Shown: one piece after another, positions 36,990 to 48,407 of the stretch
Layout: every line of letters begins with the position of its first letter
Numbering within the stretch: position 1 is the first letter of the stretch
Origin: Rhyzopertha dominica
Taxonomy: Eukaryota; Arthropoda; Insecta; Coleoptera; Bostrichidae
Assembly: GCA_025024175.1 (NCBI GenBank)
Contig: QCXZ01000042.1
Span: 10,991,501 to 11,055,500, forward strand
Reading direction: 5' to 3'
DNA: 64,000 bases
Program-made: the position numbers and the translations under genes
Notes under the pieces: model-generated
Database searches by the model: none
Told to the model about the DNA's origin: nothing
What the model saw: the letters and a program-made list of their open reading frames with translations, nothing else

Positions 36990-37260
36990 GTTGCCACAGT
37001 TCTTCGTTATCTACCGGGTCCCATAAACCATGGACTTTCGATGTCCCCATAAAAAATACTTTAGTGGATTTAGGTCTGGTGAACATGGTGGGCAATTTAC
37101 AGGAGTGTTATGACTTTTACCAATCCATTTATTCTGATATTGCTGGTTTGAATGATTTCTAACATTTAATGAAAAACGTGTCTGTGGTTTATAAGACACC
37201 TGTAGATAACGAAGAACTGTGGCAACGCATTCAGTATGCAGTCAATAATCTTGGAGGTGG
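36990..37260. pseudogene. Rearranged mariner-like transposase fragment
   Basis: On the minus strand, 37011-37199 encodes a transposase C-terminal stretch (NCPPCSPDLNPLKYFLWGHR and KSMVY). The next expected piece, PVDNEELWQ, follows on the minus strand at about 36995-37020. It also occurs on the plus strand at about 37200-37260, continuing RIQYAVNN. The fragment has thus been partly duplicated in inverse orientation. It is dead. Confidence 0.65.
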
Positions 37261-37778
37261 TAAAAAAGTTATGTAAAAATTCAATTTTAATTTTGTTTGT
37301 TGTATAAATTACTGTACTTATACGGTATTAGAGTGGGCGGTCTATTCAAAGTGACTCTGCGAGCTATCTCTTTGGCCACCCCAATATATAAAGAGCTCTA
37401 CTTCTACTGCTAAATGGTGTTGCCCATTGGCATCACTAGATGTCATTGTCTGTAGACAGGAATTCACGAAATGTACACCAAAGCAAAAAATCAAACGTCC
37501 ACGTCAAAAAAGATAGAAATTTATCGTACATATTACGCACTAAAAATACATATTAACCGCAACTACAACAAATAAATATCGAGAGATAGTAGATAAAAAA
37601 ACCATCTCTAGTTAAAACACCTGTAAACGACAACATTGCTTGTTTGTTACGTCAATGATGTGTCAATGTCACTTCAGTTCTAATTTTTATTGACGTTTTA
37701 GCGCTAATGAAAAGGTACATTTGTTTATGTTTAATAACCTTTATGTTTACGCGATGATGTTCAAAGATTCGAAGAACG

Positions 37779-40777
37779 ATGGACTGCAGTGATCAGTTAA
37801 TGCAGGCAATCCTCGAAAAGAATTTAACCCATGTGAAATACTGCTTGGATTCCAGCAAAGGTAGGTTGAATTCTGACCTAACAACATCGCTGAATTCTTA
37901 AAATTCCAGTGGGTAGCCTCAACAGGATATGCCAGAATGGGATGACACATTTAGGTGCTGCAGCCAGTACGGGGGACCTGACAATCTTGAGGACGCTACT
38001 AGAATACACTAGCTTCTATTTAGACCGTCAAAACAAGAACAGTTTGCATTTAGACATCTCGAGCAATAAACGTAGAAACATCGGATACTTTGTGGTGTGT
38101 CGCGATGTTGAAGAAAATGAGTTTGGTGAAGGGCCTACTCCCGACGGGATGGAGGCATTGGAATGGGACACGGAAATGACAGAAGCAAACGTAACCGAAG
38201 ATCCTCCTGAAGATAATTTGTACGAGTGGTATGCGAGAATACTGAACGAAACCGCCTTCATGCTGCAGTCACCCGAAAACGATATCTCGAGGTTTGATCA
38301 TCTCGGCCAGACGATTCTTCACCATGCTGTTCAGTCAGGGAATATAGAAATGGTTCAGTATCTTGTCGAAAACTTCAGTGACATAAATGTGTATCAGGTG
38401 GATTCTAACGGCTTCACCCCATTGCATAAGGCATGCATGTGTGGTTCGTTTGTGATGGCCAAGTATTTGATTTCGAGGAATGCGAATGTTAACGCGGTTA
38501 AGCACTTAGACAGACAAACTCCTCTTCATGAAGCTGCCAGATACGGACATACCGATATTGTTTGTCTGCTAATCGATAGTGGTGCAAATGTTAATGCCTT
38601 TGATATTCACGAGCGTTCTCCGTTGTCTTATGCCATTACCGGTTCGCATGAAGACATCGCCAAAATTCTCATCCAGAAAGGTACATCTCTGAACCGCGAG
38701 GAATTTGATGGTTGTACAGTTTTGTATCATTCAGTTGTTATGAAATTGCCCTCAGTAACGAAGGTGTTGTTGGAATATGGTGCGAAGATTACACAGTCGC
38801 TATATCTTTTGCATTTGGCAATCGATAAACGTAGCCTGGAACTTGTTAAAATTCTTCATGAAGCTGGAGCTGTTTTGAACTTTAGGGACAGCTGTGGATA
38901 CACCCCTCTTATGAGTGCTTGCATTGCACAGGATTTTGCCATTACTGAATATCTCCTGAAGAATGGTAAGTTAGTGTTGTTTCTTTTTAAATTGCTACAG
39001 TAAATTGAAATAAAAAATATTGCTGTGTATGCTTGACTACAAATTAGTTCAGTAAATCAGATTAACTAGCCTAGCATTCATAAATTATAAAAAAGACCAC
39101 TCACCTAAAAATAAAATTATAAAAGATTTTTATTTTTAGGCTAGGTTCACATAGAAACGGGTGTGTGGCGCTAATAGGAGAATTTATCGACCGTTGGTGG
39201 CGCTAGTGTGGCTTTGCATTTCGCGGAAATAAACAGTACTTGCTATTATAATATACTCATTTGTATCGGGTAATGAAACAAATGGGTTCGCAAACGAGTA
39301 TTTCAATATAGTTATTACAAAAAAACTGGTAATGTTAGCCAAACCACACTCATGGCAATAACCTATGTTATAACCGCTTAACCACATATTACTGCATATT
39401 ACTATTACAATATAATATCACACATGCTTTTTGTGTTTACATTTATCCTCTTTTCCTTAATAATATTCACTGTCCACAATTTAAAAATGCTAATACAATA
39501 TAACAAAAACAGCCCTATTACACAACAATCCCGCCTTTTTTCAGCATTAAAGTACTGTTCTTAATATTTTATGTATCTGCCACCAGATGCCCTGTCACTA
39601 TTGTAAATTTGCCTATTAATATTGCCACCGGAAGACACAGTGTCATCCACAATTATTATTCTGGACTATCGAACACCATAAATATAATTTAAAAATATTT
39701 GATATTTTTTTAAACCCTTTTTTGAATAAAAAATTTTCCGAAAACGCTTTGTTTTTGATATACAAGGTGTTGAAATTGAATTTTAAAAGAAACATTTTTA
39801 AATTCAATTTCCACATGCTGTATATAAAAAAGCGTTTTCGGAAGTTTATTTTTCGAAAAAAAAAATTTATATTGCATTTTCCATCACTTTTCAAGGGGTG
39901 ACAGTTTCAATAAATATTTTTGTGATTTCACAAAATAATGGCTGTGTAGTGTTTCGTAATTAAAAAAATCAATTTTTAGGGACGAATGAGTCGTTTTATG
40001 GCAAACTTCAAAGAGACGTGTATTTTTTAGAATTGATTAGTGATTACAAAACTATATTAGTTTTGTCCACAGACCTATAACTTCTATTAAAAAGGGGGGG
40101 GGGTGTATTACCTCAGGGCACGCCACTGGTACTTTAGAAACCCCCCAATTACTTTTTTTTATTGTGAATGCATATTTCATGTGTTTTGTTAGTATGCAAA
40201 TAAATTATTGTTATACAATTATTATTTCATACTTTCAGGTGCCCCAGCCAACGCCGTTCATCACATACACGGCATCACGGCCCTCCACTGCTGCTTACAG
40301 TACATCAGAAGCTGTGAAAAGTTCCAGCAATTCCTGGAACTGTTGCTTTCCTACAATGCCGACCTCGATCTCAACAGCCTTCAGGGAACACCGTTGTCTG
40401 TCTCCCTAATGACGTCGAACCTTTCTGCAGCCAAGTTGTTGGTTCGTTACGGAGCGGACGTTAATATGCAGGCAGAACGGTCGTGTATCGACTATCTGAG
40501 TTTCGCGAAAAAATTCGGCAGTTTCGATTTGATCAAGTTGATTGTGTACGCGGGGTTTGACTTTAGGAATCTCACGTTGAGCATGAGTTCGATGAAGAAT
40601 AAAGGTGAAGACCCGGCGTACGAATTTATAGTTGCGGTTAGGTCGCAGCCTCTCAACCTGAGGGAATTGTGCCGGATTAAGATTAGGAAGTGTTTAGGTA
40701 GACAGATGGCCTTTAAGGTTAGCAGACTTCCATTGCCGCCTTTACTTTTGAAATATTTGATGTTGGAAATGCTGTAG
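37779..40777 (+). CDS. Ankyrin-repeat and SOCS-box protein (ASB type)
   Basis: Probable substrate receptor of a Cullin-5 ubiquitin ligase. Exons: 37779-37860, 37910-38965, 40239-40777; 558 residues. An earlier ATG at 37754 is followed by an in-frame stop, so 37779 is chosen. The body is a run of about nine to ten ankyrin repeats (DHLGQTILHHAVQSGNIEMV, GFTPLHKACMCGSFVMAKYL, QTPLHEAARYGHTDIVCLL, GYTPLMSACIAQDFAITEYL, GITALHCCLQYI, GTPLSVSLMTSNLSAAKLL). Between the N-terminal repeats there is an acidic insert of about 50 residues (EENEFGEGPTPDGMEALEW). The C-terminus is a SOCS box: LRELCRIKIRKCLG fits the Elongin-BC box, and LPLPPLLLKYL fits the Cul5 box. I cannot assign a specific ASB number. 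The second intron (38966-40238) holds a short fold-back repeat. Confidence 0.88.
39735..39845. repeat. Short palindromic element in ASB intron
   Basis: CCGAAAACGCTTTGTTTTTG at about 39739 pairs with AAAAAAGCGTTTTCGG ending at about 39842, and GAAATTGAATTTTAAA pairs with TTTTTAAATTCAATTTCC near the centre. The arms are about 50 bases with little loop. It is likely a MITE. Confidence 0.6.
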
Positions 40778-42931
40778 GGTTATTTTGATCTCATATTTGA
40801 TATTATTGTCTTATTTTTTTGACCAAAATTTACCTTATTATTTTAATGAGAACTTTTATAATAGGTACAGACTGAATCAAAAGTAATGAAACAGTAGATG
40901 CTTTTGTAAAAATTACAGATAATGTTTTCACATTACAACTCAGAAAATTAAGTTTGCAATTTCTTGTGTAAATAGTAAATGGACCATACTTTGGAGTAGT
41001 ATAATTATTTATATGAGTATAATAATGCCTTTTTTAACTCCAAATTCCTTTATTTCTTTAATGGTAATTGGTTTCGAGGCTTTGAATGCTGCCTAATACA
41101 AAAATGGTATAAATCTACGTACATTTAAATTTTACATCTAACCACCTAGCTGCCATTATGGGATTTACTTCCAAAAGAAAGTGACCTGTAGCCTGACAAG
41201 TTGGCATGCACCTGCATACTTCAATTTGACAGCAGCCCTTGCGGCATTTTTTGCAGTTGGTTGCGTTGCAGACAGCACAGCATAGACATGCATTCTTATT
41301 ACACAATTTTTTTTCTTAACATGCCCCACTTTATCTTCCTATAATGAAAAGATCTGTTCTAGACCTATTGCCATTACGTCTTTATATAGGATGTTTTAAG
41401 ATTTTTTTAGGTTGGTCATATCCTGGACCCATATTTTTGTTCCTTTTTTTGCTGTGATATATTTAATTTCTATTCTGATTATAATTATTAAGTTCTTTAA
41501 TGTGATATTAAATATTGTATGTGGTAGAGAGGTACTTACTTGAAAACAATTAATTAAATGAAAATTTAGTATATTTGTGAATTTTTATATTCCTGCTTTT
41601 CATACTTTTAACGCATTTTCCACTTTATTTATGATGAAAAGGTGCTATTGCCCACACTTTGTCCGTCTGATGTATATCACACTCATAGGCTTAATGGCTT
41701 AACAGACCGGACTCATTTCACTCAATGAAATTAAATACAACTGGAGATACAAGAAAAATGTGCATAAAAAGAACAGTTTAAGTTTACTTATTAAAAGTTG
41801 GATTGCTAAGAAGAAATTAGATAGTTTTGGCATACTTGACCATTTCACACGATACTGTATTTCTGGCAATATGAGTTGCAGATTATTTCATGCATTATAA
41901 TTATTATTATCAATCTGTTTTATCACATTATGAAGGAACATACGTAATTATTTTTTAATTCCATTTTCTGAAAGATGAATTTAAAATAGTAGTTTGTTTC
42001 ATGAAATATTGCCTATTTCTCAAGATATTAAATAATAAATTTTCGTTCACTGAAATTATACATGCTCTAAACAGATTGTTTTTAAGATAGGTATTGCAAA
42101 CAGTGGAAAAAAACAATTGTAATAACTCCCATATTTTTTGTCCGATTCATCTGAAATTTGGATATGCTGTGTATAATTATATTTAGATCTTCATATCGAC
42201 AGTGCTGGTGGATTTCGGATGATAACTGAAGTTTATGTTAAAATTTATAAATTCGTACAGCTCTCTAGGTTTTAAGACAAAAAACAATATTATACGTTAC
42301 CTCTACAAATATATTTTGGGTTGCATTTTCAGTCTCGCCAGACTTATTATCATCCATGGAACAACCTGTACATATTTTCTAGTATTAGGTGTCAAATTTT
42401 CAGAACATTTCTAGATCCTATCAGTTCAGGTAAGTAAAATAACAAACACATTAACAAGACAAACACTTTATTGTGGAATTAATTTTATTATTGATACCAT
42501 TTTATGACACAATTCATTTTACAATAATGTAAATGTTAAAAAAAGAATATAATAAAGTAAATAAACACACAGTGCACAAAAATACTTGGTTACAATTTGT
42601 GGCCCAAGACATGCCTATAACAATAACAATGGAAATAACTACTATAAAATCACATGTGGATAAAAATAAAGGTAAAAGTGATAACACTAAGGGTTTTTTG
42701 CCATGGATGACTAAAATTAATACTCGCTGATGAAAAAGCACAAAAATGGTGATTTTTCAAAGATTTGTAGGAACTGGTTACTTTGTAGAAGCCCATTTAT
42801 ATTGTAACAATGTTAATATTCATTTGGGTGATTTAATTGCTTTGATAAAATATGTTAAGGTCCAGTGCGAAACGCATATTGCTTTCTTTCAACACTGCAT
42901 ACACCAAACAGTACTATGTGTACATTCAGAT
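40778..42931. other. Intergenic region between ASB gene and ANKRD39
   Basis: The two genes are convergent here. Apart from the cysteine-rich ORF at 41115-41306 and a minus-strand AATAAA (TTTATT at about 42468) for ANKRD39, it is AT-rich with nothing recognised. Confidence 0.5.
41115..41306 (-). CDS. Cysteine-rich small ORF, possible exon
   Basis: About 60 codons hold 12 cysteines within the first 37 residues, in CxC, CC and CxxC spacings (CLCCAVCNATNCKKCRKGCC, then EVCRCMPTC), followed by an ordinary tail (GHFLLEVNPIMAARWL). The cysteine density recalls metallothioneins or other small metal or disulfide proteins. The frame has no ATG: it opens with TTG, and a TAA lies four codons upstream. 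It would have to be an exon entered from an acceptor such as TAATAAG or GTTAAG, and neither is strong. It could be a real exon, a pseudogene or chance. Confidence 0.3.
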   Translation of the reverse strand: MCNKNACLCCAVCNATNCKKCRKGCCQIEVCRCMPTCQATGHFLLEVNPIMAARWLDVKFKCT

Positions 42932-44389
42932 TTAGAGTCCGCATAAAGTGTCTTTCAGGTCTTCTGCCGTAGCATAATCTATCGGCTTTTTTCCTTTGTT
43001 ATCCGTGTAGATCTTCAGATGTGGAGCCGCTGCAAGAATTGCCTCACATACATCTTTGTGTTGTGCTTCTACGGCTCTATGCAAAGCTGTTTTGCCATCA
43101 CTATCCTTGAGCGTGCTGTCAGCCTTGTTCTCCAAAAGAAAGTTGACAATTTCTAAATGTCCTAGAAAATCGAAAAGTACTGTAAAAATAAGGATTCTGT
43201 ATATCTAAAAAGTTTCTATTCCTAAAATACTTAATATTAAATAGCCTGGTATTTTATTAATCTATGTTATCTGTAGGTATGTGAGTAATTGTTTCATATC
43301 AGTGAATAACGCATTAGGCTCGGCCAATTAGCATAAAATGGAGCCTACTTCAACTTTCAAGGATTTTACAATGCTTAGTTTCTTTTCACAAGAATGCCAA
43401 TGGCCTTGATATATTTACACTCAAATCATCATTGGTCAATATAGAATTTCACTCTTCACATGTGCATTATTATATCACATGACCTCAAATTTGTGTGTTA
43501 ATTACAAGTACATTCACATTCATTAGTACCAACCAGCTGAAAAGTTTGGGTTTTATATTAGGATTTGTGTACTGATGGAGGGAGTAATTAGAGTAACATT
43601 GTGTTTTGTGTTACTGAGAATTATATACACTACGAGCAAAACAAACATTATGGAGATGCATATGAGCGGTTACTAATAAGCCATATATTGGGTAGTTCCT
43701 TTGTATACAAATGAACTTATTGAAATAGAAAATTGTTATACAACATAAGGAAAAAAATAAAATCTTTGATTTTTTACAAAAAATGTCACCTTCAAAAGGG
43801 AGTAATTTTTTAGCAATTTTACCCATATTTATCACGACCCGTATGTTTTATTAAAAAATTTATTATATGTTGGCGGGACCACTAAAAAACAAATAAAGCT
43901 AAACAATACAAACAAACTAGGAACCAATATATACCATATCAATAATTCCAAACATCTTTTTGAAGTCAAACTCAATCCAAACTATAAGAAAAATTTTACC
44001 TGTCCCCCTAATTTGATCTACTTTATCACCACACAACATTTTTTCCCAATGTCTATACAATAATTCCTGTAAGCTTTAATACCTGCTGTAGCTGCCCTGT
44101 GTAAAGCTGTAGCTCCGCCAGCTTTTGTCACAGCATTCACATCGGCCCGATTGCAAACCAGAAGTTTACAAACAGGGAGATGTCCGTTCCTAGCTGCATA
44201 GTGTAACGCAGTGTACCCAGAGTTGTCTCGAGTGTCCACCGGCACTCCCTTTCGAAGTAACCTTTCTATTCGGTCAATTTCACCATGTTGAGCAGCGCTC
44301 CAAATGCCCTTCTCGAAACTGAGCTCGTCCAAAGTTTGATAAACGCCGGAGGTGGCTCCAGATAAATGGCAGGTGCACCTGTCATCCAT
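42932..44389 (-). CDS. ANKRD39: Ankyrin repeat domain protein 39
   Basis: Small ankyrin protein of 178 residues (human about 183) whose biochemical role is poorly known. Exons: 44083-44389 and 42932-43161; 537 nt, in frame across the junction (G/GA). The family signature is present: an N-terminal cysteine pair (RCTC), QTLDELSFEKGIWSAAQHGE, GYTALHYAARNGHLPVCKLL, GGATALHRAATAG, and GKTALHRAVEAQHKDVC. These form four ankyrin repeats, and the C-terminus ends DLKDTLCGL, like DLRDLL in vertebrates. No defects were seen. Confidence 0.93.
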
Positions 44390-45216
44390 GACAGCTAGAC
44401 ATGTAAGAAAAATGTCAGTTGCAGGTGAACCTGTATATTATAATTTTGATCAAATATAAAACAGGTACAACAAATTCTGTTATTCTTGAAAGTTTTGAAA
44501 ATTTGACTTGAAGCCATCGCAAATGTATAATTTGTGATTTATTATTTTAAATAACAAAGCATTCTGCCAATACTAATCAAGACCATGTCTATATGGGTTG
44601 TTCAACGAAAACCCTTAGAAGTATCTGGGAAAATAAAAACATGAAAGTTTTGAAAAATCACTAATTCAAACAAGGCCATTTAAACTAAAACCAAGACCAA
44701 GGGCATCTATATCTAAAATCAACTCTTACAGAGATACACTGCTCCAAAGAATTAACAAACCACCAATAAATATCCAAAAATTTAACGTTAATTGGTGTCG
44801 AAACTACTTGGACGATTATCATGATTTTTTTGTATGATAGGTTGACTCTTTCACAAAGCGACTTCATTGCTTATTTTTTACATAAATAATTTATGAATGA
44901 TTACCAGTTGTAATTTGCAAAAGTTCCTTTCTCTTTATTTATATTGTTTGTACCGGCAATGGCTACTCGTTAGCCGAAAGCGCTCTACAATTAAAAGAAT
45001 AAAGTGGATTATAGTTCAAGTATATTTTTCTTAAAGAAGAATTAATTGGTTAAGATTTTTTGTGGTAGGTGAACTACATATTGTAGAGGGAGTAAACTTT
45101 TCAACAACTATACGAAAATGTTTAAATGTATCTGCAGCTAACACTATATATAGGTATACAGTTGCACTCCAAATATCACTACCTGTAATCAGTTTATCGG
45201 TAATCCTCACTTTGCA
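44390..45216. other. Intergenic region between ANKRD39 and GFRP-like pair
   Basis: Both flanking genes run on the minus strand. This gap holds the 3' UTR of the GFRP-like unit and the promoter of ANKRD39. Nothing else was recognised. Confidence 0.45.
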
Positions 45217-45498
45217 TCACAAGTCTCTCTGCATAGTCCATACGATCTCCGTCTCTCCAGTCGTACCGACCACTCTGTATCCCAGTTCAGCTAGTGCGTT
45301 AATTATCTCAATCGGAGTCGCCTTCAACAAAATTCCGTTGATAATATCCTTCCGATAGTTGTGAAACCGTTTCACCAGGGCGTTCAATTCTTCATCGTTG
45401 AGTCCGAAAACACTGCTGTCCGCTGCGTGCAACGAAGCCTTCACAGCCACGTAAGCATGCATACCAGATGAAATTACCAAGTTGGCCGGGATTGCCAT
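45217..45498 (-). CDS. GFRP-like protein, downstream ORF of a tandem pair
   Basis: This 93-residue ORF shares the same C-terminal signature as its neighbour: LKATPIEIINALAELGYRVV, then GTTGETEIVWTMQRDL, ending where GFRP proteins end. Its middle (NDEELNALVKRFHNYRKDII) corresponds to the DIEQLQRF helix of the first ORF, so the two arose by duplication. It starts at ATG 45496-45498 with a fair context (GTGTGCCATGG), in a different frame (+1) from the upstream ORF, and no promoter-sized gap separates them. It is either the second cistron of one mRNA, or part of a fused protein whose frame is broken in this assembly. Confidence 0.65.
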   Translation of the reverse strand: MAIPANLVISSGMHAYVAVKASLHAADSSVFGLNDEELNALVKRFHNYRKDIINGILLKATPIEIINALAELGYRVVGTTGETEIVWTMQRDL

Positions 45499-45505
45499 GG
45501 CACAC

Positions 45506-45823
45506 TCAGATGTCGGCTTTGATGTCCGCCACCACTGGTTCTGGTTCGGAGAATTCCTTTCTCATCGTCCACATGTACTCGTTGTAGTCCTGTTTCACAC
45601 TGGTAGAAGAGGAGGCGACCACTTTGTACCCCAGGACTTCCAAAGCTGTCAAGATAACACAGGGATGTTGCATGTACACTATGGTAGATTCGTCGCAGTA
45701 ACCGCCCGACGCGAATCGCTGCAATTGCTCGATGTCTGAGGCCTTCAGACCGGAAACTAGAACTCGCCAAGGATACCTCTGGCCGTAGGCTGCCAAATTT
45801 CCACGTACAAGTATGTAGGGCAT
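45506..45823 (-). CDS. GFRP-like protein, upstream ORF of a tandem pair
   Basis: GTP cyclohydrolase I feedback regulatory protein (GFRP/GCHFR) binds GTP cyclohydrolase I and couples tetrahydrobiopterin output to BH4 and phenylalanine levels. This 105-residue ORF starts MPYILVRGN, like MPYLLI in vertebrate GFRP, and has the later block HPCVILTALEVLGYKVVAS and YMWTMRKEF, equivalent to PPRIVLDKLERRGFRVLS and VWCLHKE. It adds an acidic tail of about 14 residues after KEF. It is intronless here. The TGA (45506-45508) is followed by only seven bases before the ATG of a second GFRP-like ORF. Assignment rests on these two blocks, so GFRP-fold is likely but the exact role is inferred. Confidence 0.7.
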   Translation of the reverse strand: MPYILVRGNLAAYGQRYPWRVLVSGLKASDIEQLQRFASGGYCDESTIVYMQHPCVILTALEVLGYKVVASSSTSVKQDYNEYMWTMRKEFSEPEPVVADIKADI

Positions 45824-46686
45824 CGAGATAGGTGACTTTTATCGGTGGCGAGGCGATAATGTCGAGCACACGCGCGCGACGACTCGCATGGAAAATAATC
45901 CAATGCGGTTATGACAGGTGCTTTTTTATCGACTAATACCTTTCGTGTCGTTTACGATTGATTGTAAATGGGCTGGCCGTTGGCGCGTTACCGCACATAA
46001 AACTGTTTACACATCAAGGCGTGGCATGCCTTTAATGTGTACGAGAAACCGCGCTAAACATAATTCGTACAAGATTATTGGTTTGTTTACTCGCTGTTGT
46101 TTATTTAGCGCGATTAAACTAAACGCCTACGTTTCTTGAGCTTCACAACAACGCAGTTACCTTTTCCAATTTAAAATTTGACGGATAACCAATAACTTTG
46201 ACATTGACATTGACACGGCAGACGACACGCAGTGCTGCCACGCTCCTCGCTCCGCGGCACGGATTCGGTAGAGTGTCTTACCGAAAATCCTTTTTATTTA
46301 CCTTTTTTGTTTATTTACCTGTGGAAAGTACTACCGTTTATCCTTTATACGCTTTTTTAATCACATAAATAACATTGCAACATTTTCCTTGACTATTCAT
46401 CTATACTGGCAACACTGGCAATGTAGTCAAGTGTCAGTGTCAAGTTTTTTATGGTTAGTTTCTGTCACAGATGTATCTTGTACTGTAAATTAAATTGTTT
46501 TTACGTTTTTGTATAGATAAAAAAGATGATAATGCATGCCGATTCACTGTTTTTGTCTAGACAGCTCGTTAATTAGCTATAATTGGTAGAGTGGCACAGA
46601 ACTATAACTGTACGGGCTGTTGTCGACTCCATAAGTGGTTTGTTATGCTCGAATTTTATGATTAACTGGGGTATTCATTCAGAAAA
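45824..46686. promoter_or_regulatory. Divergent promoter region, GFRP pair and ATG3
   Basis: The 863 bases separate two genes that diverge. The region is less AT-rich than the surrounding introns near 46200-46290 (CG-containing). No TATA box was assigned and no gene was seen. Confidence 0.45.
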
Positions 46687-48407
46687 ATGCAAAACGTGAT
46701 TAACAGCGTTAAGGGAACTGCTCTTGGTGTAGCAGAATATTTGACTCCAGTCTTAAAGGTGTGATTTTCATTGCCCGTTAGTCNGTCCGATAAAAAAGTA
46801 GCATTTTAGGAGTCCAAATTTCGAGAGACAGGTGTTCTGACCCCGGAAGAGTTCGTAGCGGCTGGTGATCACCTCGTGCATCACTGTCCAACTTGGCAGT
46901 GGGCCTCCGGTGATGAATCAAAGGCCAAATCTTATTTGCCGAAGAACAAGCAGTTTTTGATCACCAGGAATGTGCCGTGCTCTAGGAGGTGTGAGCAGAT
47001 GGAATATTCGGAAGATCTTGAGAGGATCATAGAATCTGATGATGCTGATAACGGATGGGTTGATACCCATCACTATGAAGCTGGTAGTTCGGGTTTGGAA
47101 GAGAAGATTTCAGAAATGTCACTAGATAATTTAAAGGTAATTGATATATTGCCACTGATAAGTATTTCTGAAGTGAGTACAAAGTAATTATTGTGTACTG
47201 GCTAGAATATGTTTATTTAAAGATAATGTTATTGATAAGGTGTTATTTCTCAATTGTCGTCATGTGTGGTAGTTATCTTACTAACACTTGTTATGCAATT
47301 GTTTTGAATAAGTTGTTTGATTTGCTTATTGGTTCATCACCGGATAATTGAAATAAGTTGTTTGCATTCCAGAAGGTTTTGCAGTAATTACATCTTCCAG
47401 TATTTCTCATGTTAATAACAATAAGGATAAAACAGGTGACAATTGAAATTGAAAAAAATGTGTATTTTCCAAATTGTATTTTGTTCACCAACCGTGTTTA
47501 TAAATGGTCGATTTATCTGGAGAATCAGAGCAACTTGAAGACTCAGTACCCATCAAAAATAGGAGGAAGACTAGTTATTTTAACCAAATGGTCATTTTAC
47601 TGTTAGATTGAGCCACAATATTACTAAATGCTTCATTTATCTGATGAACCGCCGTAATCTGAATTGTAGCACGTATTGTTATACTTCAAACCGCATACCA
47701 TTTTTTTTTGTCTTTCTTACAAAATTACCTCCCAATTTTTACTAGTNTGAAAGCANGGAAGATGCAGCATTGGCAGACGTAAAAAATGATGATGGAGANT
47801 CAGATTCAGATGATGAGGAGGCAGCAGACATGGAGGAGTTCGAGGAGAGCGGAATGCTGGACACCGATCAAGCTACAGTCATAGAGCCACCTAAGAAACA
47901 AACAACAAAAGCTACCGAAGATGGGGATGCTATTTTACATACTCGAACCTATGATCTGCATATAACATACGATAAATATTACCAAACTCCTCGACTGTGG
48001 TTAACTGGTTACGATGAAGTAAAAATAAAAATATTTCAAGGCGATTTTTGCATTAAAGATGGAATTTTTAGAATCACAAGCCGTTGACAATGGACCAGAC
48101 TTACCAGGATGTCAGTAAAGATTATGCTATGAAAACTGTAACTATGGAAGCACATCCACACTTGAGTGTTCCAAAGATGGCGTCAGTGCACCCTTGTCGG
48201 TAAGTACAAATGCTATTGCTTCTGCCTTAGGTGTTATCTTTAGGTATTATTTTTAGACATGCCGAGGTGATGAAGCACATCATTGAGACTGTAACAGAAG
48301 GTGGTGGTGAACTCGGCGTTCACATGTATTTGATTATATTTCTGAAGTTCATGCAGTCTGTAATTCCTACTATAGAATATGATTATACACAGAATTTCAC
48401 TATGTAA
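46687..48407 (+). CDS. Atg3: Autophagy E2-like enzyme ATG3
   Basis: ATG3 is the E2-like enzyme that takes ATG8/LC3 from ATG7 and transfers it to phosphatidylethanolamine on forming autophagosomes. Exons: 46687-46758, 46810-47136, 47746-48018, 48072-48199, 48257-48407; 316 residues (human 314). The N-terminal amphipathic helix is [20 protein letters not shown]. The flexible acidic region follows ([15 protein letters not shown]). Then come the E2 core ([20 protein letters not shown]) and the catalytic Cys in [14 protein letters not shown]. The C-terminus [10 protein letters not shown] matches the family end. Introns are small: 51, 53 and 57 bases for three of four. Ns at 47747, 47757 and 47799 leave three residues undetermined. 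Confidence 0.97.

Larger units (their letters stand above)
34706..37778. other. Repeat-rich intergenic region
   Basis: Between TRF2 and the ASB gene there is no supported gene. The region holds the nested element at 35395-35742, a TACAGGGTGTTCC end at 36653, and an inverted mariner-like transposase fragment at about 36990-37260. The ASB promoter must lie just before 37779. Confidence 0.6.

Noticed and set aside
45474..45869. 131-residue ORF in a third frame across both GFRP-like ORFs
   Set aside because: Its translation lacks any conserved block; the other two frames carry the GFRP-type signature.
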